DNA of 64,000 bases from Ectothiorhodospira shaposhnikovii (GTDB taxonomy: Bacteria > Pseudomonadota > Gammaproteobacteria > Ectothiorhodospirales > Ectothiorhodospiraceae), in contig NZ_JAJMLZ010000001.1 in the NCBI RefSeq assembly GCF_022227765.1, positions 434,001 to 498,000 of the forward strand. The letters are read 5' to 3'. Of the stretch, positions 46,850 to 56,449 are shown piece by piece. A model generated the notes under the pieces. It was not told where the DNA came from and did not search any database. It saw nothing but the letters and a program-made list of their open reading frames with translations. Numbering within the stretch: position 1 is the first letter of the stretch; each line of letters opens with the position of its first letter. The position numbers were made by a program, and so were the translations under genes.

Positions 46850-47566
46850 ATGAACAAGGAAACCGATCCGGGCGGGGAGGCATCATCACTGCTGTATCGC
46901 CTGGCCTGCCCGGTGGCGGCGATGGCGATGATGGCGGCGGCCCTGGCGGCACTACTGCATCTTCTGGGGGTTCTGCTGTCCGCGGTGTTCCTGGCGGCCT
47001 CGCAAAGGGACTTCAGCTTCAGTACGCCCGACATGGATGCCCAGTTGCTGGCCGGCATCCTCATTCCCGTGCTATGGCAGCATGGGGTGCCCGTGACCCT
47101 CTCGACCCTTTTGATGCTGGCGGCAGCGGGCACCGTGCTTCATGGGCAGGGGTGCCGCTGGGCGCAGATGGCAGGGGGCAGTGGGGTGTTGCTGGCGATC
47201 TATCTGACCCTGATGGGGGTATCGGCATGGGTGCCGGGACTGATCTTTCTCGGCGGCGTGGCTGCACTTGGCATCAGCCCATGGCTTCATGGGCCATCCC
47301 TGACGAATGTCTTGCCGGTGTCCATGAAAACGGCCAAGGCGCCTGAACCCACCCTGGAGATGTTGCTGAAACAGGAACCACGGGACCCACCGGGGGGGAG
47401 GGAAAGCCCGGGTGTTGTCGGTTCGTCTCGCGCGGGCGGGGTTGAAACAGGTGGAAAGAAGCGTCGCCCTGGCGGGTCAAGGGAAAGGGAGTGGAGAGAA
47501 CCCGCCATCCAGTTGCAGCGGATTTTGCCTCCGGGGCAGGGGTACGGGCGGGGAAGAACGAAATGA
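46850..47566 (+). CDS. hypothetical membrane protein
   Basis: A 238-residue protein with about four membrane helices in residues 15-150 (VAAMAMMAAALAALLHLLGV; a helix around LLAGILIPVLW; LLAIYLTLMGVSAW; VPGLIFLGGVAALGI) and a soluble, strongly basic and Gly/Pro-rich C-terminal tail of about 85 residues with charged clusters (GGKKRRPGGSREREW). No family is recognised. A purine-rich GGGAGGAGGG ribosome-binding site precedes the ATG. The tail composition suggests disorder. Confidence 0.6.
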   Translation: MNKETDPGGEASSLLYRLACPVAAMAMMAAALAALLHLLGVLLSAVFLAASQRDFSFSTPDMDAQLLAGILIPVLWQHGVPVTLSTLLMLAAAGTVLHGQGCRWAQMAGGSGVLLAIYLTLMGVSAWVPGLIFLGGVAALGISPWLHGPSLTNVLPVSMKTAKAPEPTLEMLLKQEPRDPPGGRESPGVVGSSRAGGVETGGKKRRPGGSREREWREPAIQLQRILPPGQGYGRGRTK

Positions 47567-47592
47567 ACCGGTGCGCCCGAGGGCGCACCGGT
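47567..47592. terminator. perfect 12-bp inverted repeat after the membrane-protein gene
   Basis: ACCGGTGCGCCC and GGGCGCACCGGT are perfect arms separated by GA, starting right after the stop codon. No T tract follows on either strand, so it may be a transcription end helped by other factors or a palindromic protein site between convergent genes. Confidence 0.55.
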
Positions 47593-47607
47593 CAGGGCCG
47601 ATTCAGA

Positions 47608-47814
47608 TCAATTGAACGCCTGGCCCGGCTTGATGCCTGCCTTTTTCAGCACGATGGCCAGCGGGCAGAACCCGGTGAAGGCCGACTGCAGCAGGTTCAG
47701 GCCCACAAAGGCGGTGAGCCACAGCCACAGCGGGCTGGCCAGGGACAGCAGCAGGCTGAGCAGGATCATTCCGCCGGCAAAGGCAAAAACTGCGCGATCA
47801 ATCGTCATGGGCAT
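47608..47814 (-). CDS. DUF2892 small inner-membrane protein
   Basis: A 68-residue protein with two membrane helices, matching the DUF2892/YgaP-type membrane domain: [20 protein letters not shown]-like start (actual [12 protein letters not shown]) and [20 protein letters not shown] followed by IVLKKAGIK. The FTGFCP motif is the family signature. Relatives are often fused or adjacent to rhodanese domains; here it stands alone beside gltA. Function unknown. Confidence 0.88.
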   Translation of the reverse strand: MPMTIDRAVFAFAGGMILLSLLLSLASPLWLWLTAFVGLNLLQSAFTGFCPLAIVLKKAGIKPGQAFN

Positions 47815-47855
47815 GGCCCTCCTGTGTTTTAGGTTTTCCTAATATACAGGTGGAC

Positions 47856-49154
47856 CTAGCGCTTCTCAATGGGCACGTAGTCCCGGGCGGCGGCGCCGGT
47901 GTAGAGCTGACGCGGACGACCGATGCGGGATTCCGGGTCCTGCATCATCTCGCACCAGTGAGCGTTCCAGCCGACGATGCGCGCCAGGGCGAAGATGGCG
48001 GTGAACATGTTCAGCGGGATGCCCATGGCCCGCAGGATCAGACCGGAGTAGAAGTCCACGTTGGGGTACAGCTTGCGCTCCTTGAAGTAATCGTCTTCCG
48101 TGGCGATGCGCTCCAACTCCATGGCCACCTCGAACAGGGGCTGGTTGTCGGCACCCATCTGCGCCAGCAGTTCATGACACATCTTGCGGATGATTCTGGC
48201 CCGCGGGTCGTAGTTCTTGTACACCCGGTGACCAAAGCCCATCAGACGGAAGGGGTCATCCTTGTCCTTGGCGCGGTTGACGAAGTGATCCACGCCCTGA
48301 CCGCTTTCCACGATCTGCTCGAGCATGCGCACCACGGCTTCGTTGGCACCACCGTGCAGGGGGCCCCAGAGCGACGTGATGCCGGCGGACACAGCGGCAA
48401 ACGGGTTGGCCTCGGAACTGGCGGACAGCCGCACGGTGGAGGTGGAGGCGTTCTGCTCGTGATCGGCGTGCAGGATCAGGATCAGATCCAGGGCCTTGGC
48501 GAAGATGGGGTTGGGCTCGTAACGCTCGGTGGGGACACCGAACATCATGCGCAGGAAGTTCTCGGAATAGCCCAGCTCGTTATCCGGATACAGGAAGGGC
48601 TGGCCGATGGCGTACTTGTAGGACCAGGCGGCGATGGTGGGCATTTTGGAGATCATGCGGTGGGCCGAGATCTCCCGGTGCCGGGGATTGTGCACATCCG
48701 TGCTGTCGTGGAAGAAGGCGGACAGGGCACCGAACACGCCCACCATGATGGCCATGGGGTGGGCATCGTGGCGGAAGCCGTCGTAGAAGCGACGGATGGC
48801 CTGATGGGGCATGGAGTGCTTCTGGATGATACGGGTGAAGTTCTCCAGCTCGGTGGCGGTGGGCAGTTCACCGTACAGCAGCAGATAGCAGGTCTCCAGA
48901 TAGCTGCTGTGCTCGGCCAGCTGCTCGATGGGATAACCGCGGTACATCAGGATGCCCTTGTCGCCATCGATGTAAGTGATGTCGCTGCGGCAGCTGGCGG
49001 TGGACATGAACCCCGGGTCGTAGGTGAAGTAGCCCAGTTCCTTGGACAGGGGGCGGATGTCCACGGTGGCGGGACCGACGGTGCCCTCCAGGACGGGCAG
49101 CTCTACCTGCTTGCCGGTTGCGTTATCAATGACCGTGACGGTACGGGGTTTCAT
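47856..49154 (-). CDS. gltA: citrate synthase (type II)
   Basis: A 432-residue hexameric-type citrate synthase, the entry step of the TCA cycle. Motifs: [20 protein letters not shown]-like segment (here [20 protein letters not shown]), the catalytic His in [20 protein letters not shown] and in [37 protein letters not shown] and the acid in [16 protein letters not shown]. The N-terminal 50 residues form the beta domain that binds NADH in Gram-negative enzymes. No neighbour is functionally linked. Confidence 0.97.
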   Translation of the reverse strand: MKPRTVTVIDNATGKQVELPVLEGTVGPATVDIRPLSKELGYFTYDPGFMSTASCRSDITYIDGDKGILMYRGYPIEQLAEHSSYLETCYLLLYGELPTATELENFTRIIQKHSMPHQAIRRFYDGFRHDAHPMAIMVGVFGALSAFFHDSTDVHNPRHREISAHRMISKMPTIAAWSYKYAIGQPFLYPDNELGYSENFLRMMFGVPTERYEPNPIFAKALDLILILHADHEQNASTSTVRLSASSEANPFAAVSAGITSLWGPLHGGANEAVVRMLEQIVESGQGVDHFVNRAKDKDDPFRLMGFGHRVYKNYDPRARIIRKMCHELLAQMGADNQPLFEVAMELERIATEDDYFKERKLYPNVDFYSGLILRAMGIPLNMFTAIFALARIVGWNAHWCEMMQDPESRIGRPRQLYTGAAARDYVPIEKR

Positions 49155-49466
49155 GGATTGTCCTCGTCATCCGTTGTTCAGTTTGGACGTTCAGGGACCT
49201 GTCAGGTCCCGAGCCTTATTCTTGTGACCAGCCCTTGCAGGTGGCCCAGACGGGGCACACTTTATTGCGATGCAACACCCGGAGTCCATGTTTTCCTGCA
49301 AGAAAATACCGGTGTAGCGAGCTGTCCCGGTTGGTCCGGATCGTGCTTTCTAACCGGTTAGGCGCCTTTGCGCAAGAAATTCAGTCTGGATGGTATTGAC
49401 ATTGATTACCATTCAGGCGCAAATTCCCAGCTGGTGTGTCGGATAAGTGAATGAGGATTTAACGGC
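49155..49466. other. 312-bp divergent regulatory region between gltA and bfd
   Basis: Holds the promoters of gltA (minus) and bfd (plus). The only well-defined elements I see are a TTGACA (49396-49401) and the overlapping Fur-like box on the bfd side. No gene or RNA is evident. Confidence 0.6.
49397..49411 (+). promoter_or_regulatory. Fur-box-like site in the bfd promoter
   Basis: TGACATTGATTACCA matches the 7-1-7 Fur consensus TGATAATGATTATCA at 12 of 15 positions and overlaps a TTGACA -35 box. bfd is a known Fur-repressed, iron-starvation gene, which supports the assignment. Confidence 0.55.
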
Positions 49467-49685
49467 ATGTATGTCTGTCTTTGCAAGGGAATCACGGATC
49501 ATCAGATCCGCCGGGCGGTGGCCGAGGGCGCTGATAGCATGCGGGATCTGCGCCGGGAACTCGGGGTATGTACCGATTGCGGAAAATGTGGGGTTTGCGC
49601 CAATCGTCTGTTGCGCGACACCCTGAATGCGGCGCCCGCGGTCAATGTGTCCATGGCGGATGCACCGCAATGGGCGCTGGGCTGA
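49467..49685 (+). CDS. bfd: bacterioferritin-associated ferredoxin Bfd
   Basis: A 72-residue [2Fe-2S] ferredoxin that releases iron from bacterioferritin. The four ligands are C4 and C6 (MYVCLCKGIT) and C35 and C38 (GVCTDCGKCG), the Bfd pattern. The helix-turn-helix-like ITDHQIRRAVAEGADSMRDL is typical. bfr follows 161 bp downstream, and a Fur-like box lies upstream. Confidence 0.95.
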   Translation: MYVCLCKGITDHQIRRAVAEGADSMRDLRRELGVCTDCGKCGVCANRLLRDTLNAAPAVNVSMADAPQWALG

Positions 49686-49846
49686 GAATCCGGGACGTCG
49701 TCGGTTGCGTCGCCCGACGGATGACGTCCTCGTGGTGATGGTCTAAACTTTTAGAGTCATTCCAAGTCTGTACTGGGTAGGTACGCTATAAAAAGAAAAG
49801 AGATCCTGCCGACCGGGTCCAACACTGACTTCGAGGAGAGCACACC

Positions 49847-50311
49847 ATGAAAGGCGACAAGAAGGTCATCGAATACCTGAACAAGGCCCTCAAGGGCGAA
49901 CTTACCGCCATCAACCAGTATTTCCTGCACGCCCGCATCTTCAAGAACTGGGGTCTGACCAAGCTGGACGAGTACGAGTACCACGAGTCCATCGATGAAA
50001 TGAAGCATGCGGACAAGCTCATCGAGCGTATCCTGTTCCTTGAGGGCCTGCCCAATCTGCAGGACCTGGGCAAGCTCTACATCGGTGAAAACACCAAGGA
50101 AATCCTGGAGTGCGACCTCAAGCTGGAGCATGAGGGCCATGCCGTTTACAAGGAGGCCGTGGCCTACGCGGAAAAGGTGGGAGACTATCCCAGTCGGGAT
50201 CTGTTCGCCGCCATCATGGCCGAGGAAGAAGAGCACATCGACTGGATCGAGACCCAGCTTGAGTTGATCGAGCGCCTGGGACTGACCAAGTACGAACAGT
50301 CCATGCTGTAG
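49847..50311 (+). CDS. bfr: bacterioferritin
   Basis: A 154-residue four-helix ferritin. Diiron ligands are visible in [17 protein letters not shown] (E18), [17 protein letters not shown] (E51, H54, and haem-binding M52), [17 protein letters not shown] (E94) and [18 protein letters not shown] (E127, H130). It stores iron as a 24-mer shell. Located after bfd with its own upstream region containing TATAAA (49787-49792). The gene pair forms an iron storage and release unit. Confidence 0.96.
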   Translation: MKGDKKVIEYLNKALKGELTAINQYFLHARIFKNWGLTKLDEYEYHESIDEMKHADKLIERILFLEGLPNLQDLGKLYIGENTKEILECDLKLEHEGHAVYKEAVAYAEKVGDYPSRDLFAAIMAEEEEHIDWIETQLELIERLGLTKYEQSML

Positions 50312-50380
50312 TCGGCCCCCGCCGTGGGGAAACCGACTCCCCACGGCACCCCTCATGAACCAGCGCCGCCGGGCGATGCC

Positions 50381-50457
50381 TGGCGCCCCGACCACGACTC
50401 GAACGTGGGACCTTCCCCTTAGGAGGGGGACGCTCTATCCACCTGAGCTACCGGGGC
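50381..50457 (-). tRNA. tRNA-Arg (CCT)
   Basis: A 77-nt cloverleaf on the minus strand: acceptor GCCCCGG/TCGGGGC, D arm GCTCAGGTGGATAGAGC, anticodon stem TCCCC/GGGGA with loop CTCCTAA (anticodon CCT), T arm CCACGTTCGAGTCGTGG, discriminator G and encoded CCA. It reads the rare AGG codon. Confidence 0.96.
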
Positions 50458-50617
50458 GGTAAAGAACACTCCGGGTACCGGAGCGTGAACGTAGGCGATT
50501 ATGGCACAGATTTCCCGCGAGACGCATCCCGTACCGTTGCCGGTCGCGGGACATGTCGCGATTTTGCCGTCGGGACAGGATAGACTCACGCCATGCCGAA
50601 TACCCGGGACGATACCC

Positions 50618-51265
50618 ATGCCCATTCACCAAGCGCCGTTCACCGTCACCACTCGGGGCCGTGGCCCGGTGGAGATCACCCATCATGTCAATGAACACCT
50701 GCGGCAGTCCGGTCTGGAAACGGGTCTGTGTCATGTGTTCTGTTGCCATACCAGCGCCTCCCTGACTATCACCGAAAACGCCGATCCCACGGTACTGCGG
50801 GATCTGGAGGGATATCTGGTCCGGACCATTCCCGATGGTGATCCCCGCTATGCTCACGACATGGAGGGGCCGGATGACATGTCGGCCCATATCCGCAGCG
50901 TGCTGACCGGCACCGGCCTGACCGTGCCTTTCGCGCGGGGGCGCCTGTCCCTGGGAACCTGGCAAGGGATTTTCCTGTGGGAGCATCGCACCCATGGCCA
51001 TGGCCGCCGGGTGATCGTGACCTGCCAGGGAGAGGCCCCGGCCTCGACATCAATGCCGTCGGAATCTCGAGGCGTGGAGGCCGACGTCGGCGAACTGCGG
51101 CAGGTCCTGACGACCCTGACGGCGGAGCGGGACCAGGCCCTTGCCGAACTGCACAGGGCCACGGCGGCCCTGGCAGAGATGCAGGGCCGGATTCAGGCCT
51201 CCGAGGATACCCGGACGGAACTGCAGGCCATCATGGCACGACTGCGGGATATCGGCGGGGGCTGA
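50618..51265 (+). CDS. YjbQ family protein with C-terminal coiled-coil extension
   Basis: A 215-residue protein. Residues 1-140 are a complete YjbQ/UPF0047 domain: GPVEITHHVNEHLRQSGLET, HVFCCHTSASLTITENADPT, YAHDMEGPDDMSAHIRSVLT and RLSLGTWQGIFLWEHRTHGH. E. coli YjbQ has thiamine-phosphate synthase side activity; the physiological role is open. The normal family length is about 138, so residues 145-215 are extra; they form an Ala/Glu/Leu-rich coiled coil (LRQVLTTLTAERDQALAELH). The ATG at MPIHQAPFTV begins the conserved domain. Confidence 0.88.
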   Translation: MPIHQAPFTVTTRGRGPVEITHHVNEHLRQSGLETGLCHVFCCHTSASLTITENADPTVLRDLEGYLVRTIPDGDPRYAHDMEGPDDMSAHIRSVLTGTGLTVPFARGRLSLGTWQGIFLWEHRTHGHGRRVIVTCQGEAPASTSMPSESRGVEADVGELRQVLTTLTAERDQALAELHRATAALAEMQGRIQASEDTRTELQAIMARLRDIGGG

Positions 51266-51306
51266 GCCGTTTCAGTCATTGGGCCACCGAAACATGGGTC
51301 CGGTGG

Positions 51307-51792
51307 TCAGTGTTCCTGTGTGTCCGGCGCAGTGCTCCGGGTGCGTGGCACGTCCTCGTCGTTCAGCGCCATGGCCGCCGAGGCCAGCTGTAGATCGCGT
51401 ACGAACATCCCCAGGGAGGCGATCAGGCTTGCCATGGCAAACACGAACATGGTACCGATCAAGCGTGGATGTTCCATGCTCAGCAGAAAATCGATGAACA
51501 CGGTCAGGATGGTCAAGCAGACCAGCATGGCCGTGGCGATGCTGAGCTTGATGCCCAGGTTGATCAATCCCGCCCGTTCATCCAGGATGTCCATTTCCCG
51601 GCGATGCAGCTCGAACCGCACCGGTTCGGGCTCCCGCAACCGGTCGGCCAGAGCGCGCTTGCGATCCACGATTCTGGCCAGGCGCACCACGAAGGCATTG
51701 ATGAATCCGGCAATTCCCACCAACAGGAACACCGGGGCGACGGAAAACTGGATGACCTGAGAAATCAGGACCGGTGAAGTGCCCTCTGTCAT
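51307..51792 (-). CDS. DUF2721 membrane protein
   Basis: A 161-residue protein of the DUF2721 family with three membrane helices: ISQVIQFSVAPVFLLVGIAG, ATAMLVCLTILTVFIDFLLS and IGTMFVFAMASLIASLGMFV. The family hallmark is the cytoplasmic RLARIVDRKRALADRL segment and the following EMDILDERAGLIN. Function unknown. The frame is open more than 370 codons upstream on this strand, but that part is antisense to the DUF389 gene. Confidence 0.88.
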   Translation of the reverse strand: MTEGTSPVLISQVIQFSVAPVFLLVGIAGFINAFVVRLARIVDRKRALADRLREPEPVRFELHRREMDILDERAGLINLGIKLSIATAMLVCLTILTVFIDFLLSMEHPRLIGTMFVFAMASLIASLGMFVRDLQLASAAMALNDEDVPRTRSTAPDTQEH

Positions 51793-51873
51793 CTGAAAGG
51801 CTCCTTGCGTTGAGGTGTGTTTCCAGTAAGCAGCGCGGGTTGCAACACGGGTCAGGAGCATGGAGATACGTCG

Positions 51874-52875
51874 ATGCGACTCATAGAAGTCATCAGCCCC
51901 GAGTATCTGCGGCCACGCCTGCTGGCACTGGCACAGGCCCATCATGCCATCGACGCCTGGTGCGGGGCCACCAATGAGGATGGCCGAATCTCCGTGCGCA
52001 TGGTCGTCAACGCGGAAAATACCCAGCGGCTGATGGAAGCCCTGCAAGGCATGATGATGAAGGAACCCACGGCGCGCATCGTGGTGCTGCCCGTTGAAAC
52101 CACGGTGCCGATGCCGGGGCAACCGGACACCGCGCCCCGGCCCGACGCCCCGGGGGGCAGGGATCTCACCCTTGAGGAACTGTATACCCGGATGGCCAAG
52201 GAGGGAAATCTGGATCGTAATTTTGTGATGCTGATTTTTCTGTCCACCATTGCCGCCACCATCGGTCTGGCCGAAGACAACACGGCGGTGGTCATCGGTT
52301 CCATGGTCATCGCTCCGTTGCTGGGACCGGTCATCACCTTTGCCTTCGGCGTCTCCATGGGCGCGCGCGCCCTGGCCATGCGCGCCCTGTTCACCGCGTT
52401 TGTCGGTCTGGGGCTGGCCGTCCTGCTGAGTCTGGTCATCGGCTTTCTGTGGCCGGTGAGCGTCAGCAATGCCGAAGTGCTGGCACGCACCGAGGTCAAT
52501 GTCGCCCATGTGGTGCTGGCCCTCACCGCCGGTGCCGCGGGTGTCCTTGCCCTGACCAGCGGCATCACCACCCGTCTGGTGGGTGTCATGGTGGCGGTCG
52601 CCTTGCTGCCGCCTGCTGCCGTGTTCGGCATGTTGCTGGGCAAGGGGGAGTTCGAGCCGGCCATGGGAGCGGCGCTCCTGCTCGGCGTCAACGTGATTTG
52701 CGTGATCATCGCGGCCCAGTTCGTGTTCCTGTTCCAGGGCGTCAAGCCCCGTCGCTGGGTGAGGGTGGGGCAGGTGGAGCGGTTCACCCCGAAGGACTGG
52801 TTCATCTGGCTGTTGATCGGCACGCTCCTTCTGGTCGGCCTGGTGGTTCTGATCCTGGTGCGCGGCGGGTTCTGA
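51874..52875 (+). CDS. DUF389 / TIGR00341 family membrane protein
   Basis: A 333-residue protein. Residues about 1-80 are a cytoplasmic ACT-like module (GRISVRMVVNAENTQRLMEA); residues about 125-330 hold six or seven membrane helices with the DUF389 pattern NTAVVIGSMVIAPLLGPVIT and GVMVAVALLPPAAVFGMLLG. Function unknown. The start ATG is preceded by GGAG. It is divergent from the DUF2721 gene, with 81 bp between them for both promoters. Confidence 0.88.
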   Translation: MRLIEVISPEYLRPRLLALAQAHHAIDAWCGATNEDGRISVRMVVNAENTQRLMEALQGMMMKEPTARIVVLPVETTVPMPGQPDTAPRPDAPGGRDLTLEELYTRMAKEGNLDRNFVMLIFLSTIAATIGLAEDNTAVVIGSMVIAPLLGPVITFAFGVSMGARALAMRALFTAFVGLGLAVLLSLVIGFLWPVSVSNAEVLARTEVNVAHVVLALTAGAAGVLALTSGITTRLVGVMVAVALLPPAAVFGMLLGKGEFEPAMGAALLLGVNVICVIIAAQFVFLFQGVKPRRWVRVGQVERFTPKDWFIWLLIGTLLLVGLVVLILVRGGF

Positions 52876-53010
52876 AAGGCAGGTGCCCGTCAAGTACATG
52901 CGCAGTGTTCGCATTGTGCGAAAATCCCTGAAATTTAAACGCTTGGAGGCGTCAAATCCGGATTTTCGAGTATCTTCGGCGCCTTCACCATTTATCCATC
53001 ACTGGACCCC

Positions 53011-55085
53011 ATGACCTCGAAACAACAGAAGCAGTGGATCACCCTGAGTGGCATTCGTAAGGATTGCGGATACAGAAACTACGAGCGCGGAAGACGGTAC
53101 TTCGAGGAGGGGCGCACTGGGCAGATCAAGATCATTCGGCGCGACCATAAGGAATTCAGCTGCCGGGCGGTGACCCGGGGCAGTGGTGGCCGCGTCTATG
53201 AACAGTTCTTGCGATTTGTCCGTGTGCGGCCGGATCGCGAGGATGCGTTCGTGGTATTGCACGGTGAATGCAGTTGCCCCGTGGGCGATAACTGCAAGCA
53301 CGTGGTGTCGGCGGCTCTGGCCATGCGCGAGCAGGAACAGGCCCTGGCGGCTTCCGCTTCGGGTAAACCGCTGTTCCTGCAGTGGCTGGAAGGGGTGGCG
53401 GAATCGTCTTCCCTGGCATCCGATGGCTCCGACGAAGCGATACCGAACCAGAACTGCCTGCTGTACCAGCTGACACTCCACGCCGCCGACGGCAGTGCCA
53501 GCGTGGGCTTTCGTCTGGCCATCTACCGCAAGGACGGCACGCCGACCAAGGGGCGGGAGGTGAGGTTTGCCACTCTGTTCCAACCCTACGGGTCCACCTA
53601 TCAGGCCATGACCGAACTGGACAAGGAGATCGTGCAACAGGTGTCGGCCGGGGGTGGTACCAGCACTTTTCCCAGCCCTGCCGCCCATTATCGCCATGAT
53701 CCTGACGATCGCAACAGCGCTCTCAGGGGCCGCCCCGGGGCGTTGGCACTGGAGATGATGCTCGATTCCGGACGTCTTTTTGCTGCATGCGGACAGGCTG
53801 CAGGCCCAGGTGGAGGAGGGGCAGGGCTGGTTCGATCTGAGATTTGATCTGGAGGTGGACGGGCGCAGGATTCCCCTGTTGCCCCTGGTGGTCCACCTGC
53901 TGGCCGACTATGTGCCCGGTACCTTGCCGGAGATCCTGTGGCTACCCATGGACGGGGGGCAGTATGTGAAAGTGGCCCGGGAACAGATCGAGCCGGTGTT
54001 GCAGACCCTGGTGGATCTGCACGACGAGTTGGGTCCCGATCAGGACGAGTTGCGCCTGTCGCGACAAGAACCCCCGCGCCCAGGCGGCCCAGGTGGTGCG
54101 TCATCTGCAGGCCGATCACCGACTGTGTCTGACCGGTACGCCCATGGAAAATCACCTCGGCGAGCTGTGGGCCCAGTTCGATTTTCTGTTGCCGGGCTTT
54201 CTGGGCAACCGGGAGCAGTTCACCCGCAACTACCGCACCCCCATCGAAAAACACCGGGATGGGGAGAAACTGCAACGGCTGACCCGTCGCGTGGCCCCCT
54301 TCATGTTGCGTCGGACCAAGGATGTGGTGGCCCGGGAGTTGCCGGAGAAATCCGAGTTGTTGCGCAGTACCCCCATCGACGGCAAGCAGGCGGCGCTGTA
54401 CGAGAGCATCCGGCTCGCCATGGAAAAGAAGGTGCGCGATGCCATCGCGCAAAAGGGCCTGGCGCGGAGCCAGATCACCATTCTGGATGCCTTGCTCAAA
54501 TTGCGTCAGGTCTGCTGTGATCCCCGCCTGTTGCCGGAGGCATTGCGCGGGGGAAGTACGAAAAAGATACCCTCGGCAAAGCTGGAGATGCTCATGGAGA
54601 TGCTGCCGGAGTTGATCAGCGAGGGCCGTCGGGTGCTGCTGTTTTCCCAGTTCACCACCATGCTGGGGTTGATCGAACAGGAATTGGCCCCGGCGGGGAT
54701 CAGCTATACGAAGCTGACCGGCCAGACCCGCAAGCGGGAAGAGGTGATCAGCCGCTTTTGTGACGGTCACGTCCCGTTGATGCTGATCAGCCTCAAGGCG
54801 GGCGGGGTTGGACTCAATCTCACCCAGGCGGATACCGTCATCCACTACGACCCGTGGTGGAATCCCGCCGTGGAAGCCCAGGTCACCGACCGGGCCCATC
54901 GCATCGGTCAGGACAAGCCGGTCTTCGTCTACAAGCTCGTTACCGAGAACACGGTGGAGGAAAAGATACTGGCCCTGCAGGCCCGCAAGCAGCAACTGGC
55001 GGATCAGGTCTATCGCGGCGGCGAGCGGGCACCGGATTCACCCCCCATCGATGCCCGGATGATTGAGGATCTGCTGGGGGGGTGA
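53011..55085 (+). pseudogene. SNF2/SWIM helicase relic (frameshift plus internal deletion)
   Basis: The N-terminal part has an intact SWIM zinc motif (CSCPVGDNCKHVVSAAL, about residues 87-103). At the T5 run 53777-53781 the frame shifts by one base; reading resumes as LLHADRLQAQVEEGQGWFDL in the next frame. Near 54058-54066 the sequence jumps from DELRLSR to KNPRAQAAQVVRHL in a third frame. The part that should lie between (Walker A and the DEAH-type box of the SNF2 ATPase) is missing. The rest reads well: LTGTPMENHLGELWAQFDFL, FMLRRTKDVVARELPEK, LLFSQFTTMLGLIEQ, KAGGVGLNLTQADTVIHYDP and DRAHRIGQDKPVFVYKL. A working ATPase cannot result. Related full-length proteins have about 1,000 residues. 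Confidence 0.88.
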
Positions 55086-55168
55086 TCCCCCGGGCCTGTC
55101 GCCAGCACCCGGGATTTCCGGTATCTTGCGGTCATTCAGGAACACTCCCTTTCCAAGGAACCCACGCA

Positions 55169-56449
55169 ATGAGCGAAAAGATCGGTGTCATCGGTCTCGG
55201 GTATGTCGGGCTGCCCGTGGCCATGGGTTTTGCGGCCCACTATCCCGGGACGGTCGGGTTTGATATTAGTGAACGTCGGGTCGGCACGCTCCAGGAAGGC
55301 CACGACTTCACCGGCGAGGTCACGCCCGAAGAACTCAAGGCCAGCACCCTCAAATACACCACCGATCCTCGCGATCTGGTGGGAACCACCTTCTTCGTGG
55401 TCACCGTCCCCACCCCCATCGACGACAATCGCCAGCCCGATCTGCGGCCGGTGCTGTCCGCCTGCGAGACCGTGGGCAGGGTACTGTCGCCCGGGGCGGT
55501 GGTGGTGTTCGAGTCCACGGTCTATCCCGGCGTGACCGAGGAGATCTGCGGACCGCTCCTGGCCCGGATTTCCGGTCTGCGTCAGGGGGTGGACTTCAAG
55601 TTGGGGTATTCCCCCGAGCGCATCAATCCCGGTGACAAGGAACACACCCTGACCCGCATCGTGAAGGTGGTCTCCGGCGAGGACGAGGCGACGCTGGAAC
55701 GGGTGGCCGAGGCCTACGGACGCATCGTCGAGGCGGGCGTCCATCGGGCGCCCACCATCAAGGTGGCCGAGGCCGCCAAGGTGATCGAGAATACCCAGCG
55801 GGATCTGAACATCGCCCTGATGAACGAGTTGGCGCTGATCTTCGATCGTCTGGGCATCCGCACCCGGGATGTTCTGGCCGCCGCCGGCACAAAGTGGAAC
55901 TTCCTGCCCTTCAGCCCCGGTCTGGTGGGGGGGCACTGCATCGGCGTGGACCCCTACTATCTCACCACCAAGGCCAAGGCCGTGGGCTACTACCCCCAGG
56001 TGATCCTGGCCGGCCGGCGCATCAACGATGGCATGGGGGCCTACGTGGCCCAGCGCCTGGTGAAGCTGCTGATCGAGCAGGATCGCCCCGTGAAGCAGGG
56101 TAGGGTGGGCATTCTCGGGCTCACGTTCAAGGAAAATGTCCCGGACCTGCGCAACTCCCGCGTGCCCGACATCATCAAGGAACTGCGCCAGTTCGGCATC
56201 GAACCCCTGATCCATGACCCGCTGGCGGATGCCCAGGAGGCGCACCATGAATACGGTCTGACCCTGTCGCCCCTGGAGGCCTTCCAGGACCTGGACGGGC
56301 TGATCCTGGCCGTGCCTCACCGGGCCTACCTGGCGGCGGGGTCCGACAGCCTTGCCCGGCGCCTGGCCTCAAGCGGGGTGCTGATCGACGTGAAATCGGC
56401 CCTGTCCCCGTCCGTCGTGGGGGCCACCCAGGCCTATTGGAGTCTTTGA
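55169..56449 (+). CDS. nucleotide sugar dehydrogenase (TviB/WbpA-like)
   Basis: A 426-residue UDP-glucose/GDP-mannose dehydrogenase-family enzyme that oxidises a UDP-sugar to a uronic acid with NAD. Rossmann motif [92 protein letters not shown]; catalytic Cys in [19 protein letters not shown]; and the C-terminal domain [20 protein letters not shown]. The VENTQRD/GGHC pattern resembles UDP-GlcNAc/GalNAc 6-dehydrogenases such as TviB. Substrate not proved. The epimerase gene overlaps its stop. Confidence 0.9.
   Translation: MSEKIGVIGLGYVGLPVAMGFAAHYPGTVGFDISERRVGTLQEGHDFTGEVTPEELKASTLKYTTDPRDLVGTTFFVVTVPTPIDDNRQPDLRPVLSACETVGRVLSPGAVVVFESTVYPGVTEEICGPLLARISGLRQGVDFKLGYSPERINPGDKEHTLTRIVKVVSGEDEATLERVAEAYGRIVEAGVHRAPTIKVAEAAKVIENTQRDLNIALMNELALIFDRLGIRTRDVLAAAGTKWNFLPFSPGLVGGHCIGVDPYYLTTKAKAVGYYPQVILAGRRINDGMGAYVAQRLVKLLIEQDRPVKQGRVGILGLTFKENVPDLRNSRVPDIIKELRQFGIEPLIHDPLADAQEAHHEYGLTLSPLEAFQDLDGLILAVPHRAYLAAGSDSLARRLASSGVLIDVKSALSPSVVGATQAYWSL

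Noticed and set aside
51793-52914. Upstream extension of the DUF2721 frame
   Set aside because: The extension is antisense to the DUF389 gene and lacks similarity; DUF2721 proteins begin near the chosen Met.
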